DNA of 64,000 nucleotides from Rhizopus sp. PT2906 (Eukaryota; Mucoromycota; Mucoromycetes; Mucorales; Rhizopodaceae), in contig JAMYHX010000065.1 in the NCBI GenBank assembly GCA_025529335.1, positions 1 to 64,000 on the forward strand, written 5' to 3'. Below are positions 1 through 11,380 of this stretch, piece by piece. The notes below the pieces were generated by a model. It had not been told where the DNA came from. It did no database searches and was given only the letters and a program-made list of their open reading frames with translations. Position numbers and translations under genes: made by a program. How positions within the stretch are numbered: position 1 is the first letter of the stretch; each line of letters begins with the position of its first letter.

Positions 1-307
1 TTCTTTGCTGATGTAAATTGAAACGTATAATCTTTTGCTCCTGCAACTTTTAGAGAGATCTTGAGCAGGACTTTGGGCGAACTCTCCGGTGTTTGAGCAA
101 GTCCTTTTTTGAACATGTTTAATTGCACCTAATCAATGTGTATCGTCTCCCCTTACCTGCAATGTCATTGTAATAAATCGAAGGTGTTAACTGCGAAGAA
201 CCTTGTTGTTGATAGGCTACTCGTTTTGGAGTGACAAAGAGGGTGCCGTCTTGTTTCTTATAACGAACAGGCGCTCGAAGAAGTAATTGTTCATTAGGCT
301 CCCACAT
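1..307 (-). CDS. TFB1: TFIIH core subunit p62/Tfb1, N-terminal part (partial)
   Basis: Start of a gene that leaves the window on the left. The first exon (157-307) encodes MWEPNEQLLL, then a stretch typical of the N-terminal PH-like domain of the TFIIH p62/Tfb1 subunit (LLRAPVRYKKQDGTLFVTPK). A 53-bp intron (104-156, GTAAGG...AAAAAG) restores the frame into a second exon reading GLAQTPESSPKVLLKISLKV, which matches the next strands of the same domain. In the family this domain binds acidic activation domains and the XPC/Rad4 tail, and the protein is a structural part of TFIIH in transcription initiation and nucleotide excision repair in the nucleus. The gene lies downstream of, and in the same direction as, the WASP gene, with about 260 bp between. 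Splicing is inferred from frame and homology. The BSD domains are outside the window. Confidence 0.85.
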
Positions 308-569
308 ATGCGATCAATTACAGAAAAAAAAAAAGGTGATATTATGGATATGTGCTAGAACGATATTACAGGCGACTTCCTAGGTGCGCCCCTCTCAATA
401 CACAAGTAACATTGGATTTGGATCTTGGAGAATGTTTTAAAGTGATGCAACACGCGTTTAAATCATGCATTGTTTATATGGGTACCCGAAAAGAATTAAA
501 GGCGCGTGCTTTTAGTAACAAATACAAACATCTTTGTGGTCTAAAGTACCATCCCTTTTTTTTATTATT

Positions 570-2398
570 TTATTCCCATTCATCTTCATCATCATCTTCA
601 TCGTCGCTTTGCATGGCTTGTTTACGTTGTTTTAATACATTTGCTAAGCTTGATGCCAAATCACCACCTGCAGCGCCAGCTGCAGCACCAGTTGCTGCTG
701 CTGTTGCTGTTGTTGTTGCTGTCGGCAAGATTGGACTGCGCTCGTTTGTTGCTGCCTTTTTCAATTTACCCGACGATTTCAGATTGCCAAATCCTCCTGC
801 TGCTCGAATTGATGCCATCAGATCACTTCTTCCATCAGATCCAGCTGGAACCGGTATGGGTGCAGTGGGTGGAGCATTTCCAGGCATAGGTGGCGGTACA
901 GGAGCATTTCCAGATAGTGGAGGAGGAGGTACTGGTATATTACTCTTTGGCATAGGTGGTGGCGCAGGAACATTTCCAGATGGTGGAGGAGGAGGAGGTA
1001 CTGGTATATTGTTCTTTGGCATAGGTGGCGGCGCAGGAACATGTCCGGGTGGAGGCGGTGGTACTGGTATACTACTTTTTGGCGTAGGCGGTGGTACGCC
1101 GCTTCTTGGGGTGTTGGATACTGGTGGTGGTGGAGGGGGCGCTGGAACAGAGGGTGGAGCGGGAGGAGCCATGTGTGGTCGCATAGGTGGTGGCGGTATG
1201 GTTGAATTAGCATTATTTCTGACGGGAGGTGGAGGGGGTGCTGGTCTTCCACGAGAAGGAGGAGGAGGAACTGGGCTTCTTGAAGGAGGTGGAGGGGGTG
1301 GTGATGAGACAGGATGGCCATTACTGCTATTTACATTGGTTGGGCGTCTTGGAGGAGGAGGGGGTGGCGGAGCGCCATGAAGTCTGCCTAATTGATTTGT
1401 CAGTCACTCGAAAATATATAGCATGAATAGGAGATCAAACCTGGTGGAGGTGGTGGAGGTGGAGCCTTCTTGCGTTGAATGGGTGAAGGCGCAGGTGAGG
1501 CATGTTGTTGTTGTTGTTGTTGTTGTTGTTGATTGTTTTGCTGTAAGAACTCTTGAATAAATTCTTGATTTTCATTGATTTCTTCAGCCGAAATGCCAAG
1601 AGCCTGTAGCTGACTGAGAATACCGTTGAGTTCAGGATCATTATTTTGTACACTGAATCCTTTTCCGGGAGTATAGCCAATATGGCTTAAATGTCTATCA
1701 TTTGACGTGTCATTCAAAGGACTCTCTCTCTCATTTTTATTTCTCTTACCTAAAGTCAGCTGGCATACCGATATGATTTTTATCAATCTTGCTCTTGCGT
1801 TTATCCTTTTTTAATCCAAACAGACCCTCTGTGTTCTCCTTTTGATCATTTACTTTTGAATATAGCGATTGGCGGTTCTGAACCTTTTTATAAAACGTTT
1901 CAGCCTCTTCCTCACTCACGAATTCTAAACCTGTTAGACAGTCCTGTCAAAGATAGTTGTGAATATAGAATTGAATTTTTTTTCTCGACATTATTTACGT
2001 CTGTTTCAAATGTATGAAAGAAGGGTGCATCTTGAACATATTCGAATCCTTCATACAACTCTTGTTCCCAAATGACACCTGCTTCCCTCTTTATTTTATG
2101 TAAGATATCTAGTATTTCATCATTACAAACTTACCTCCAAATCTATTATTCTAATAAAAAATGAATTGTTCTTTGCTTTATCAATACAGAATGCAGCAGC
2201 TCCCCATACTCTTGAATAAGACCACTGGGAAGGATCAGGATTGGCAACGTAAAGTCGGGCAACAGCTGCAGTAAATATTTTCTATTCCATTGTTGGTGTA
2301 CTTCATATAGTTATAATCTAGTGTCTACTTACTGAAGTTGGTAATGCCTTTCGTACAATGTTTTTGTCTTCAGGTGATGAAAGAGTTGTTGACTTCAT
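570..2398 (-). CDS. LAS17: WASP/Las17-family actin nucleation-promoting factor
   Basis: Activates the Arp2/3 complex at actin patches and endocytic sites, by family knowledge. Starting at MKSTTLSSPEDK, the first exons spell a WH1/EVH1 domain (TAAVARLYVANPDPSQWSYS, then a segment with WGAAAFCIDK and FIRIIDLE) that binds WIP/Vrp1 in this family. After it comes a basic segment KKDKRKSKIDK followed by HIGMPADF-like and HLSHIGYTPGKGF sequences resembling the CRIB/GBD region, a Gln run near 1507-1530, and a long proline-rich SH3/profilin-binding region with repeated PVPPPPP blocks. The C-terminus is a VCA module: WH2-like GRSDLMASIRAAGG, a central helix (LASSLANVLKQRKQAMQ) and an acidic tail ending DEDEWE, whose Trp contacts Arp2/3. 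Several short introns. The antisense strand of the proline region carries a poly-Gly open frame that is not a gene. Confidence 0.92.
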
Positions 2399-2857
2399 CT
2401 TGACAAGAAAGAAAAAAAAAGGAAGTTAAAAATACAAGACAAATTGTAATGATGAAATTAAATGAAAATTAAACTCAGAAGCCAAGTTTTTCTTTGAGTA
2501 TAAAAATAGACACTTTCAAAGCTAGGCACTTTCTTAAAACATTGCACTAGGATCAGCTCACTAACGCTTGATCTTGCATTAACACATGGACAACACTGTT
2601 ACTGCACTTATTATCAACTATTTTGTCATCCACCTTTATCAGTTGGCTCAGCATATTATGCTTGGCAAACACGCAGAGAACAGGTTACGATGTGAACGGT
2701 GCATTAAATATATAGTATATCTTTGTTTACAAATCAAAGCATGACAACAAAAGACACTTCCAAAAGACTAATACCGTAAATTTAATGTGCTGTCTATAAC
2801 GGCAGTGAACTCCTTGACGTTAGTATATGTCGTCTTTTTTTATTACTAGTTTTCTAG
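2399..2857. other. intergenic, no gene seen
   Basis: About 460 bp between the WASP start codon and the stop of the next gene on the same strand. It is AT-rich with A/T runs and presumably holds the WASP promoter and the 3' UTR of the upstream gene. No open frame, tRNA or repeat recognised. Confidence 0.5.
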
Positions 2858-4833
2858 TTAATGCGTTTGATATTCGTTTGCTGCAAATAACGCGACAACA
2901 GCCAACATTACTAATTAAATCTTTAGAATAAAAATGACTATATGAAGAATATATATAACTTACAGCACACAAGACCATATCTATCCTTTACAAAGTTTGT
3001 AAAACTCCACTCTTTGACTTCCCCATATTCATCAATGAAATACGTGTTGACCTCGGTACTTTTCATGCCGACAGCTAAAAACCAAAAATAAATTAAAACC
3101 ACTCTATCAATGCTAAAAGTATACTTACATATATAGTTATTGCCAGTCCCATCTTTCCAAAATAAAACAGATCCAACCTTCTTTAAAAGAAGTGTGAGCC
3201 AAAAGTAACCAAGTGTAGAATAACTTACGCCTAGTTTACCATCCATAGGATGAATGACCATACGTGGTTTCCATCTCAACGATCTTCTCAAGTTATGTGG
3301 TGATATCTTCCCCATAGACGCATCCTCACTATCGCTGACTCCACGTTTAAATATATATACAGACTGTGTCTCTGTCCAAACGGCCAAAAGGGTTGCATCC
3401 TCATTTAATTTCAATCCCACTATGTCGGAATCATCCACCATCGTATCGTCCTCGGCATCATTATAGGCTTCAGACATGACCGTGCCATTGATGTGCTTAT
3501 ACAAGTGATCACTATTGGTTATATTATTGGTAAAATCAAATGTATAAAAGTGCTTTGCGATGGACGTCACCAAGGATTTTCCATGGCTTGATCGAGTCAT
3601 GAAAGGAACTGGCATGGGATTCTCTATTCTTTCGATGGGATGTTGATATGTATCTATATGCGAGAATTCAGGCACACTGTTGATGTATCTAGGAAATCTT
3701 TCCTTTGCGTACTGTAAGTCAACCCGTTGTTTACAAAAGCAATGCTTACTCGATTTTTAAAGGTTCCTTGTCTTATCCATTCCCCTATCTTCTTGTCTTT
3801 TGTATAAGGCGTTCCATCGACAATGGTCAGATTGATGTAATAGTCTTGTGTTGTTTGGTAGATATCAAGGGTAAGCACACGAATGATGTCGGGGCTAAAG
3901 AACGCTTTTAGTTTATGATCTTGACATATTTTGAGCTTACTTTGGTGAGTATAATTTACTAAGCAATCCAGCATGAGCTTCAGTATCTCTGGGTTGATGA
4001 TAGGCTATATATGATACTCAATTAGAATAAATAAGGTACATGCTTTCCGTTACCTCTGATAGGATCTCCTGGGGTTGTTTGGCCTATATATATGACTCCC
4101 ATCTCTTCTGAATGCGGTGGTGCAGTTATATCCTGAGGAAGAGGAATGATGCGAAATCTATAATTATCTGGATCACTACACATACGAATGAGAACACGCA
4201 TATCTTTAGTATTAAATACACATACCGATGCAGTAATATGCAATCATCTTCTAATGATATCTCCTTTACTAGAGTTGTTCCAGGAATAAACAAATCCTTA
4301 TACTGCATATCATCGTCTTGGTCTGGAAAATAATAAACTCGTACATAATGCAAAAGGTCGTCCTTTTCCAGTCTGCGGTATAATACTGCAAATTGTATTA
4401 ATCCATCATTGGGACTTTCTGATACATTCACAATAGTGCCATCGATGGTATGGTTGAAACATGATTTCCACTCTGCTTCTATGGGCTGCGATAGGTCGTC
4501 TTTTAACTTTTTTGTTTGAATGATACGACCTTGAAACAAAGAGTTAAATAAAGAAACAGAGAAAAGTAATGAAAATATACCAAAGGTGCCCACTTTGAGT
4601 GCACTTGTACTGTAAAAGTAAGACTCGCTTCGTTCTTGGTCAAAGACAAGTTGTGTATTATAAATGTAATCTTTTTTGGCTGTCAAGATGACCTGATCTG
4701 AGACACCGTTTTTCCTTTTTTCGACGTGTGGTATATAAACAGGAGTTGGATAGGGAACGTCATAGAGTAATAAGCTTGTGAGGTAGATCATGGCTACTCC
4801 TGCTATTGTCATAATATAAACGCGCCATTCCAT
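2858..4833 (-). CDS. uncharacterised membrane-anchored protein, about 500 aa
   Basis: I do not recognise the family. The chosen start MEWRVYIMTIAGVAMIY begins a signal-anchor-like transmembrane helix. A second hydrophobic segment (VGTFGIFSLLFSVSLF) lies near residue 90. The rest is soluble, with alternating beta-like stretches such as LRWKPRMVIHPMDGKLG, KVGSVLFWKDGTGNNY and NTYFIDEYGEVKEW that look like blades of a beta-propeller; that fold is only my inference. At least five introns join in frame: LLHR/FRIIPL, GDPIR/EILKL, GTFKNR/YAKERF, KLG/KVGS and NNYI/SVGM. The last short exon gives a tail SNEYQTH. The open frame extends upstream to 4992, but that part reads through a homopolymer and TA tract, so I start at 4833. 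It shares an upstream region of about 370 bp with the divergent dynein gene. Confidence 0.7.
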
Positions 4834-5199
4834 ATTATTTATATATATATATATATTTTTAAAAAGAGAAAAAAAAAAAAAATAGAGTGATTGTTTGACA
4901 TGTCTCTTATTTGGCCCCACTATTTGTGCCACCAAAGAATTAAAAGGCAAGACGATGGATGCGTCTTGAAAGTACGTCGTTGAAAAAGTCAAATAATACG
5001 TAATTTCAACCGGTTTTACATCAATATAGCTTATCCAAGATACACCTTTTTGTAATGCATTACTCTCTATTCAACTCAAAAGCACTCAAGTTCATTGACC
5101 CAATCATCTCACTTATTTTAAAGTTCAGCCTATCATCATTTCAATTTGGCTATTACAGCCCCTCTCTTTTATTTTTTTTTCTTCAATTGTTTGCCCTTG
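4834..5199. promoter_or_regulatory. divergent upstream region of the 2858-4833 gene and the dynein intermediate chain gene
   Basis: A 366-bp region between two divergent start codons. It has a TA tract just upstream of the minus-strand start and pyrimidine-rich DNA (polyT with CTTC) before the plus-strand ATG. It probably holds both promoters. No specific factor site is claimed. Confidence 0.45.
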
Positions 5200-7596
5200 A
5201 TGGATCGCAGAAAAGAAGAATTAGAAAAGAAGAGACAAAAACTAGCTGAGCTTAGACGCGCTCGAGAAGAAAGAAGAGCCCTGTTGGAAAGTCAGTCCAC
5301 TCACTCCTCTTCGGTAATTTTAACCTATTCATCATCTCCTGAAACCCTCATTCTATTTTAGACGACGACAACGGGTTCTGCTGGACGAGATAGAAAAGCT
5401 ATTGATGATCTTGTTGCTCTTGTTTTGGGTGAACGTCCATCTACGCCGAATGCCACGACTGCCAGTGGTAGCGATCGAGGCTCGGATGCCGGTTCTGAAT
5501 TTTCCTCACGTCCAACTTCAGCTAATTTTGGATATTCATCTCCTGGAACGCCCATCAGTGCGTAAGTAAGAAACATGGTTGAAATAAAATAGAAAGCATC
5601 TAAATATATCATACAGAACTGATGCAAGATTATCCATGGTCTCAGCTGCTTCTCAACCCAATCAGTCTACTACAACAACACCTCACTATGTAGCCGAACT
5701 CACCGAAACACAGGCCCTTATTGCAGATATTCCTCCACTTGTAAGCACCTATATAAAGATGTCAGCTTATTCTCACTATTTACTTAGGAACGTGTTGTGT
5801 ACAGTAAAGAAATCCAAACGACAGATGGATCACTTGAAGCGCCTCAGGTGTCAGAAGAAGAGATTCGTAAGCAGATAACTGAAGAGTTTGAACAGCGAGA
5901 GAAACAAAAGATTGCACAACTGGAAGAGGAAATTAAAAGACTTGAACAGGAAAAGCATGAAGAGATCAAAGGTTGATATATATATATATATATATTAGGG
6001 TCGACACATATAATGACACATATATTGTTTAGAATTGACTGAAGAAGAGGCCAAGGTCATTCAAAAATCTCAAGAGTTTATTGACTTTGTTGATACTTCG
6101 ACCAAATTAGTTGAAAGAGCATTGAATGAAAAATATGACTTTATGAAAGACTATACCCTGGGCATTGATGTAGAGCAGTAAGATATCAAAAATGTTTGTA
6201 TTCATGTATTAACATAACTCAGAGATGAAAATTCTGGTAAACATGTCAAATTTGTATGTAATTTCTGGGATGAAAAATGGTGCAAGAACAGATCTGTCAC
6301 AGATGTCAATTGGTCACTTAAAGTAAGACGATGATGCATTTTTTTAGAAGCATATTGACATATTCTGTTAGTATCCTGAATTGGTTGTATCATCCTATAA
6401 TAAGAATCCACTTGCACCCAATGAGCCTGATGGTATTGCTCTTGTTTGGAACTTGCATCTATTGGACCGCCCTGAATTTATATTTCACTCTCAGGTACAT
6501 AAGCAAGTATACATGTTGGCAAATCATTCAAATACTTTATATATAGTCAGATGTGTTGAGTGTCATGTTTAGCAAATTCCATCCAAACTATGTAATCGGA
6601 GGCACCTATTCGGGACAAATTGTCCTTTGGGACACGCGTGCCAAATCCTTACCCGTCTTGAAGACTCCATTATCAGCTGGAGGACATACCCATCCTGTAT
6701 ATTCGATTGAGATGGTTGGAACTCAAAATGCTCACAACTTAATATCTGCCAGTACCGATGGATTTGTGTGTTCTTGGCAATTGGATATGCTTGCTCAGCC
6801 TCAAGATTATTTGGAATTGCTTCATTCTGCTCATAACAAAACAGATGAAGTCTCGGCTACTTGCTTAGGATTCCCCGATAATGAAACCACTGCTTTCTGG
6901 GTTGGTACGGAAGAAGGCAACATATACCAAGCGAACAGATATGATAGAGCTGGCAGGTAAAAAAAAAAAAAAAGTTAATGTACAAACAAACATCTGATCC
7001 GTTTCTTTATAGTAAGGCAGGTATAAACCAATATGACACTTACCGTGGTCATCACGGTATGGTCACTGGCATCGATTTCCATCCTTTGCATGGTCCTGTC
7101 GACTTTTCCGACTTATTTTTGACATCTTCTGTAGATTGGACCGTCAAACTTTGGAGAGCAAAGGTAAACATTCCCATTATTTTGCTCATGCTAACAAGCT
7201 TTTGTTCAGTCTATATCCAAAACGTCCACTCAAGCATCTACCGTGACTCCATTATATTCATTTGAGCATTCTGATGATTATATTTATGATGTCAAGTGGT
7301 CGCCCGTTCATCCTGCCTTGTTTGGTACAGTTGACGGTACAGGACAATTTGACTTGTGGAATCTGAATGCAGATACGGAGGAACCATTTGTGAGCACACA
7401 AGTAGGATCAGGAAAGGCTTTGAATAAGCTTGCATGGGACAAGGAAGGAAGAAAGACGGCTATTGGTTCAAGCGATGGTCATGTCTATGTCTATGATATT
7501 GGTGAAGTGGCAAACCCAAAGCCTGAAGATTGGAGTTTGCTGCAAAAGAATATAACCGAAATGATCTCAAACCAAGAAAACCCCCCAGCAAAATAA
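5200..7596 (+). CDS. cytoplasmic dynein 1 intermediate chain
   Basis: Cargo-binding and scaffold subunit of the minus-end-directed microtubule motor. The N-terminus MDRRKEELEKKRQKLAELRR is the charged helix that in this family binds dynactin p150/Glued and Nde1. A Ser/Thr-rich linker (about residues 45-130) follows, then VVYSKEIQTTDG, which resembles the K-x-[ST/I]-Q-T motif bound by dynein light chain LC8. A second helix runs through EEEIRKQITEEFEQREKQK. The C-terminal half is a WD40 propeller with recognisable repeats (FHPNYVIGGTYSGQIVLWD, NLISASTDGFVCSWQ, LFLTSSVDWTVKLW, LFGTVDGTGQFDLWN). About ten short introns join in frame, for example KHEEIK/ELTEEE and WSLK/YPELVVSSY. The stop is only 53 bp from the stop of the convergent gene. 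Identification is secure; intron edges are inferred. Confidence 0.95.
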
Positions 7597-7649
7597 TTGC
7601 CCTTTACACTTTTTATTGATACCTTTTTTCTCTTTTATATAAAGTAGTA

Positions 7650-8177
7650 TTATTTCTTGTTTTCTTTTAAGAATGCCTTGACTTGACTTGCTGTGGCCGT
7701 ATACCATGCATAGAGTACAAATGCCTGCAGTCCATGAAAGATAGAGAGTAACAGGCTGGCGTTTTTGTGCATAATGTCTTCATTACGATTTTGAATGAGA
7801 ATGAGTGTCATGATACCATGATACACAATGAATCCACAGGCTGCAGGATATATATATATATAAATATATGTATGTCTATACATCATGTTTACCTGTAGCG
7901 CGTTTGCATGGTAGCATATTGGGCATATTTCTACTTAATAAACTGATGACAGCTAAACATGCTAAAGTTGCACCATAAAACTGTATGCATAAAAGACTGG
8001 CTGTATCAAGTGTTTGGTTAAAGAGAAACCCTGTGGTTTGAGTGAATAATAATGTCTGAAGTGCAGTGAGGCCAGATATTATGCCGTGCTATATATGAAT
8101 TGTAAGATATACGGCGACTTGAATAAACAGCAAGTTGTCTTTACATAAGTAAATATAAGATTAAGTGGGTTGGACAT
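7650..8177 (-). CDS. small four-helix membrane protein, uncharacterised
   Basis: Three exons give about 140 residues. Exon 1 encodes MSNPLNLIFTY. Exon 2 starts HGIISGLTALQTLLFTQTTG and runs to NMLPCKRAT. Exon 3 starts ACGFIVYHGIMTLILI and ends AFLKENKK. Hydrophobicity suggests four membrane helices, with a His-Gly at the start of helix 1 and again in helix 3 (YHGIM) and helix 4 (IFHGLQ). Introns are GTAAAG...ATATAG and GTAAAC...CCTGCAG, the latter with an ATATAT tract. The size and pattern are those of a small integral membrane protein, but I cannot name a family. It is convergent with the dynein gene (53 bp between stops) and lies just downstream of the amino-acid transporter on the same strand. 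Confidence 0.75.
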
Positions 8178-8396
8178 GGCACACACTATGAATCATAAGA
8201 AAAGAGAGAGACTTTTTTTTTGGTCTAAAAAGTAACTCGCCCCCCATTTATTGGATAACCCCCATTCTTCAAAAGTGGGCGGAACATAAAAGTGTCGAAT
8301 TGTACTTTATTTATTTACAAGAAATACATGATTTCTAAAGGGGAGGGAGACATGTAAAAAAGGTATACAGCCAAGTTTCTAGGGGGGAAAATGAAA

Positions 8397-9854
8397 TTAT
8401 GATAAAGTTGTATGAAAATCTCTCACTAGACTCTTGATCGCATCAATAGTACCAAAGATACAACCAACAACGCCCAGCAAAAGTGTGAGAGCACAAAACG
8501 CTAATTCATAGATAGGCTTGTTGCGAACACCGGTTAACTTGAGGTAACATAAGACGGGCAAAAGGAAGATAAGACCACATCCTGAAAAGGCGCCAATGAG
8601 ACCCATGAAATCATCAAAGAAAGGAACATAGACAGCCAAGATGACCAAGACGACCATAGTGCAAGTACGAATGACGGACCGAATGAACCAGACGATCCAT
8701 CGGTTGAAACTTCTGTCGTAGAGTCGGATCACTTTTTCCATTTCGAGAGAGAACGAGGTCGTAAAGATGGGGATGGCAAGGACAACGTGAATGGTCATGA
8801 CAATCATTGAAAGCATCTTGCCTGCTCCTTCTGGAAGCGAGTTGTACACAGGGGATACGGTTTGACGTCCATAAGACCAGTAGCCGGGAATGGCTGTCAG
8901 GAGATAAAGTGCAGTACAAAAGGACATGCCAGTTAAGAGAACCCATTTCCATTGATGAGGCTTTTTCAAGGCATGTTCCATATGAGGGTAGGTGTTGATA
9001 CCGCCATATGAGAATGCAATGGTAGCTAAAGCAGAAGGGAAACCAGTCCAGATGACTGCATCAGTAATCACGAGTCTTTCGGGATGAGCATGGTGGTCCA
9101 TAGGGGCTTGGATCAACACAACGAAAACAGCCATAGCTGTACAAATGGCACCGACAGCAGCGAGTAAAGTAACTTCTTTTAGTGTTTTGGTAATTAGACA
9201 AGGTGTTAACAAGACAGCACCACAAATGATTGTCCATTTTGCGGGGCTAAGTGCTCCACTCTGGGGAAAAAAAAAAGAAGTGTTATTTTTTGTTGTTGAG
9301 TAATAATAGCAATGCTTACAGTATGTTCAAGTAGTGAATGCAAATTACTAGCAGCTAGTACCAGATAAAGGGCTGGGCACCCAAACAAGTACAAATAGTG
9401 AAGTGCAGTAGCAACGACAAAACCGACCCATCCGTACGCAGCATAACCGACTTCTTTATAATCGTGAAGTCGATGACCAGGCTTATAGTACAGACAGCGA
9501 ATTAAGATGGTACCGTTATAAACAGACATGAGGAATGCAAGTATCATGATAAGAATACCAAGCCAACCACCAATGGCAAGTGCATCTATAATAAACTGAA
9601 TAAAATGTCTTTACATAACGAATATGATTCTTACGTGGTAAACCCAAGGTACCGGTACCAGCAACAACACAGACCACATTGAAAAAGCCAGTAAGGAATG
9701 TACCGTTACCATGTCCAAATTCATTGATGCTCGATTGACTGTCTTCTTCACATCCAATCTCATCCGTAGTTCTTTCTTTTACTTTAAAGCTGTCAATGTG
9801 GCTACCAACTGGAGAAGACGGGTAGCTGCTTTTTTCGATTTCTTGTGCATCCAT
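8397..9854 (-). CDS. AAAP-family amino-acid transporter (Avt-like)
   Basis: Probable proton-coupled amino-acid carrier of the plasma or vacuolar membrane. A polar N-terminus (MDAQEIEKSSYPSSP, about 50 residues) precedes the signature of the amino acid/auxin permease family, GFFNVVCVVAGTGTLGLPR, and then helix LAIGGWLGILIMILAFLMSV. Three exons give about 10-11 predicted membrane helices. The GTGTLGLP motif in helix 1, the family's substrate-binding turn, is intact. Later landmarks are FSYGGINTYPHMEHALKKP and LLTAIPGYWSYG, which are typical of the vacuolar/SLC36-like branch. I chose the ATG at 9854 because the longer frame (from 9908) adds only a hydrophobic leader unlike the family. Substrate and compartment are not determined. 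Confidence 0.9.
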
Positions 9855-10187
9855 AAATAGTAGAGAATGTAATTTGAAAAATAATTGAAATTGAATAGAG
9901 TGGATCAAATATAAAAAAAAAGGGGGGGAAACAATGGAGGACCTTTTTTTTTTCTTAAAGAAGAAGGAAGAAAAAATGTGTCTCTCTTTAAGAGGAAAGT
10001 GTATAAAAAAAGTTTTTAACCGGCTAAAACGGGATAAAAGAAAATTGAGAAGCAGAAATCACTGATCTTGAAAAAATTGGAATACAGTACAAGAGATTCT
10101 TTGATAAGTGAAGGATATCTTTAGCGGTAATGAGGAACATATATGAGGCCAAGAGGATAAAAGAAAAAGAAAGATATGACCGTATAT

Positions 10188-10190
<3 letters not shown>

Positions 10191-10232
<42 letters not shown>
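10191..10232. repeat. TA/TG dinucleotide microsatellite
   Basis: A run of TA units passing directly into TG units, in intergenic DNA upstream of the amino-acid transporter. A simple repeat with no coding role. Confidence 0.9.
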
Positions 10233-10233
<1 letters not shown>

Positions 10234-10478
10234 TCGTGTGAAGGTGATCTGGCTTTACTCTGGAGTATTTGAATACGGACAAATACGGAAATTAATTGCA
10301 AGATAAAGTTTGGGTAAACCCAGATTTTTGTAACATTGAAGCCTACAGTATCCACGTGCCCGTGGTTGAATCAAGGGTACTATAAGAAGTAGGTTCGTCT
10401 GCTTCTCATACTCCGCTGAAAATCTGTTGGTATTTGTAAGCAGAGAGGAGGGATTTCTGGGACATTACCTTTAAAGAC

Positions 10479-10512
10479 ATGTGCGGAGTCATCGGGATCT
10501 TACTAAAAACTG
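10479..10512 (+). pseudogene. orphan first-exon-like fragment of a class II glutamine amidotransferase
   Basis: The frame from the ATG reads MCGVIGILLKT and is followed at once by a GTAAAA splice-donor-like sequence. A Cys at position 2 in an MCG[VI][IF]G start is the catalytic N-terminus of N-terminal-nucleophile amidotransferases such as amidophosphoribosyltransferase, GFAT and asparagine synthetase. No continuation can be found. The next acceptor-like AG (10558) leads straight to a stop, and none of the expected downstream motifs appear within several kb. It may be a displaced promoter plus first exon, or chance. Short length keeps confidence low. Confidence 0.3.
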
Positions 10513-11380
10513 GTAAAAAAATTTTTTATGTCAATGGTTGTCATTTTTAATTTAACAGTGTGACCAAGACTCTTTTGGTTACTGTTTACTTCCAATGTGA
10601 CACCCCTTTTTAAGCTGATCACAGATGAAAAAAGGATTGGACTTTATAAAGAATCAATGACTTGTTTATATGAAAGATGACTATCACTTAAGTTCACAGG
10701 AAGTATTCTTTTAGAGTTTTCATGAGCAGTTTAAGGTACTTTGTGATTGGTCTGAAAACATACCTGAGAATGAGCTTTAAAAGAATATATGATTGTTTTA
10801 AGAGTGATACGATCTCTGTAACAAAATACAAACTTGTATATGAAGTGATGCCTTCCCTTTCACACACACACAGAGAGAGAAATGAGAACAGGATACGCTG
10901 GTGAAGTGGCTTTGTGACATTAATGGCGTGACTTTTTTTAGGATGTCAAGCTTCTAGAACATGAACGTGTTTGAAAATGCTTCTATCAATGCTCATCAAT
11001 GATAAAATCACTAAATGAAATAGGCTTTGCTACAATTGACCATCCCATTTTGTGATAAGATCTGGTGAATAAGATTCTTATGTAAAGAAAAAGCATAAAA
11101 GCATATATATATATATCTACATTTGCCCACTTTCTTTGACTGTCCATATTTTTATTCATTGACATTTAACGCTCCAAGTGCAATCAAAAAGATAGTTAAA
11201 CCATCGAGTTAATATGTTCTATAGCAAAGCTGTATACAATGTCTTTTGGTATACTCCCTTCATTCCTGCAGCCAACTGAGGCTGTCAAATCTATTGTATC
11301 TACAAAGCTGCTGCTTCAATGAGGGTATTCAAGCTGATTATTGTCGAATAGAGAGAATAAGGAGGAAAGCTTCGTCATGA

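Larger units (their letters stand above)
9855..11380. other. gene-poor region upstream of the transporter
   Basis: About 1.5 kb without a convincing intact gene. It contains the transporter promoter side, a TA/TG microsatellite around 10191-10232, a CACGTG palindrome near 10353 and an orphan exon-like fragment at 10479-10512 (listed separately). A (CA)(GA) run lies near 10860-10882. No tRNA or long frame recognised. Confidence 0.5.

Noticed and set aside
352..1380. 342-codon plus-strand frame, Gly-rich
   Set aside because: Exact antisense of the WASP proline-rich and VCA region; CCN proline codons read backwards give GGN glycine. No independent motif.
4834..4992. Longer N-terminus for the membrane-anchored protein
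   Set aside because: Adds residues encoded by a poly-A and TA tract with no sequence character; the internal ATG before the membrane helix fits better.
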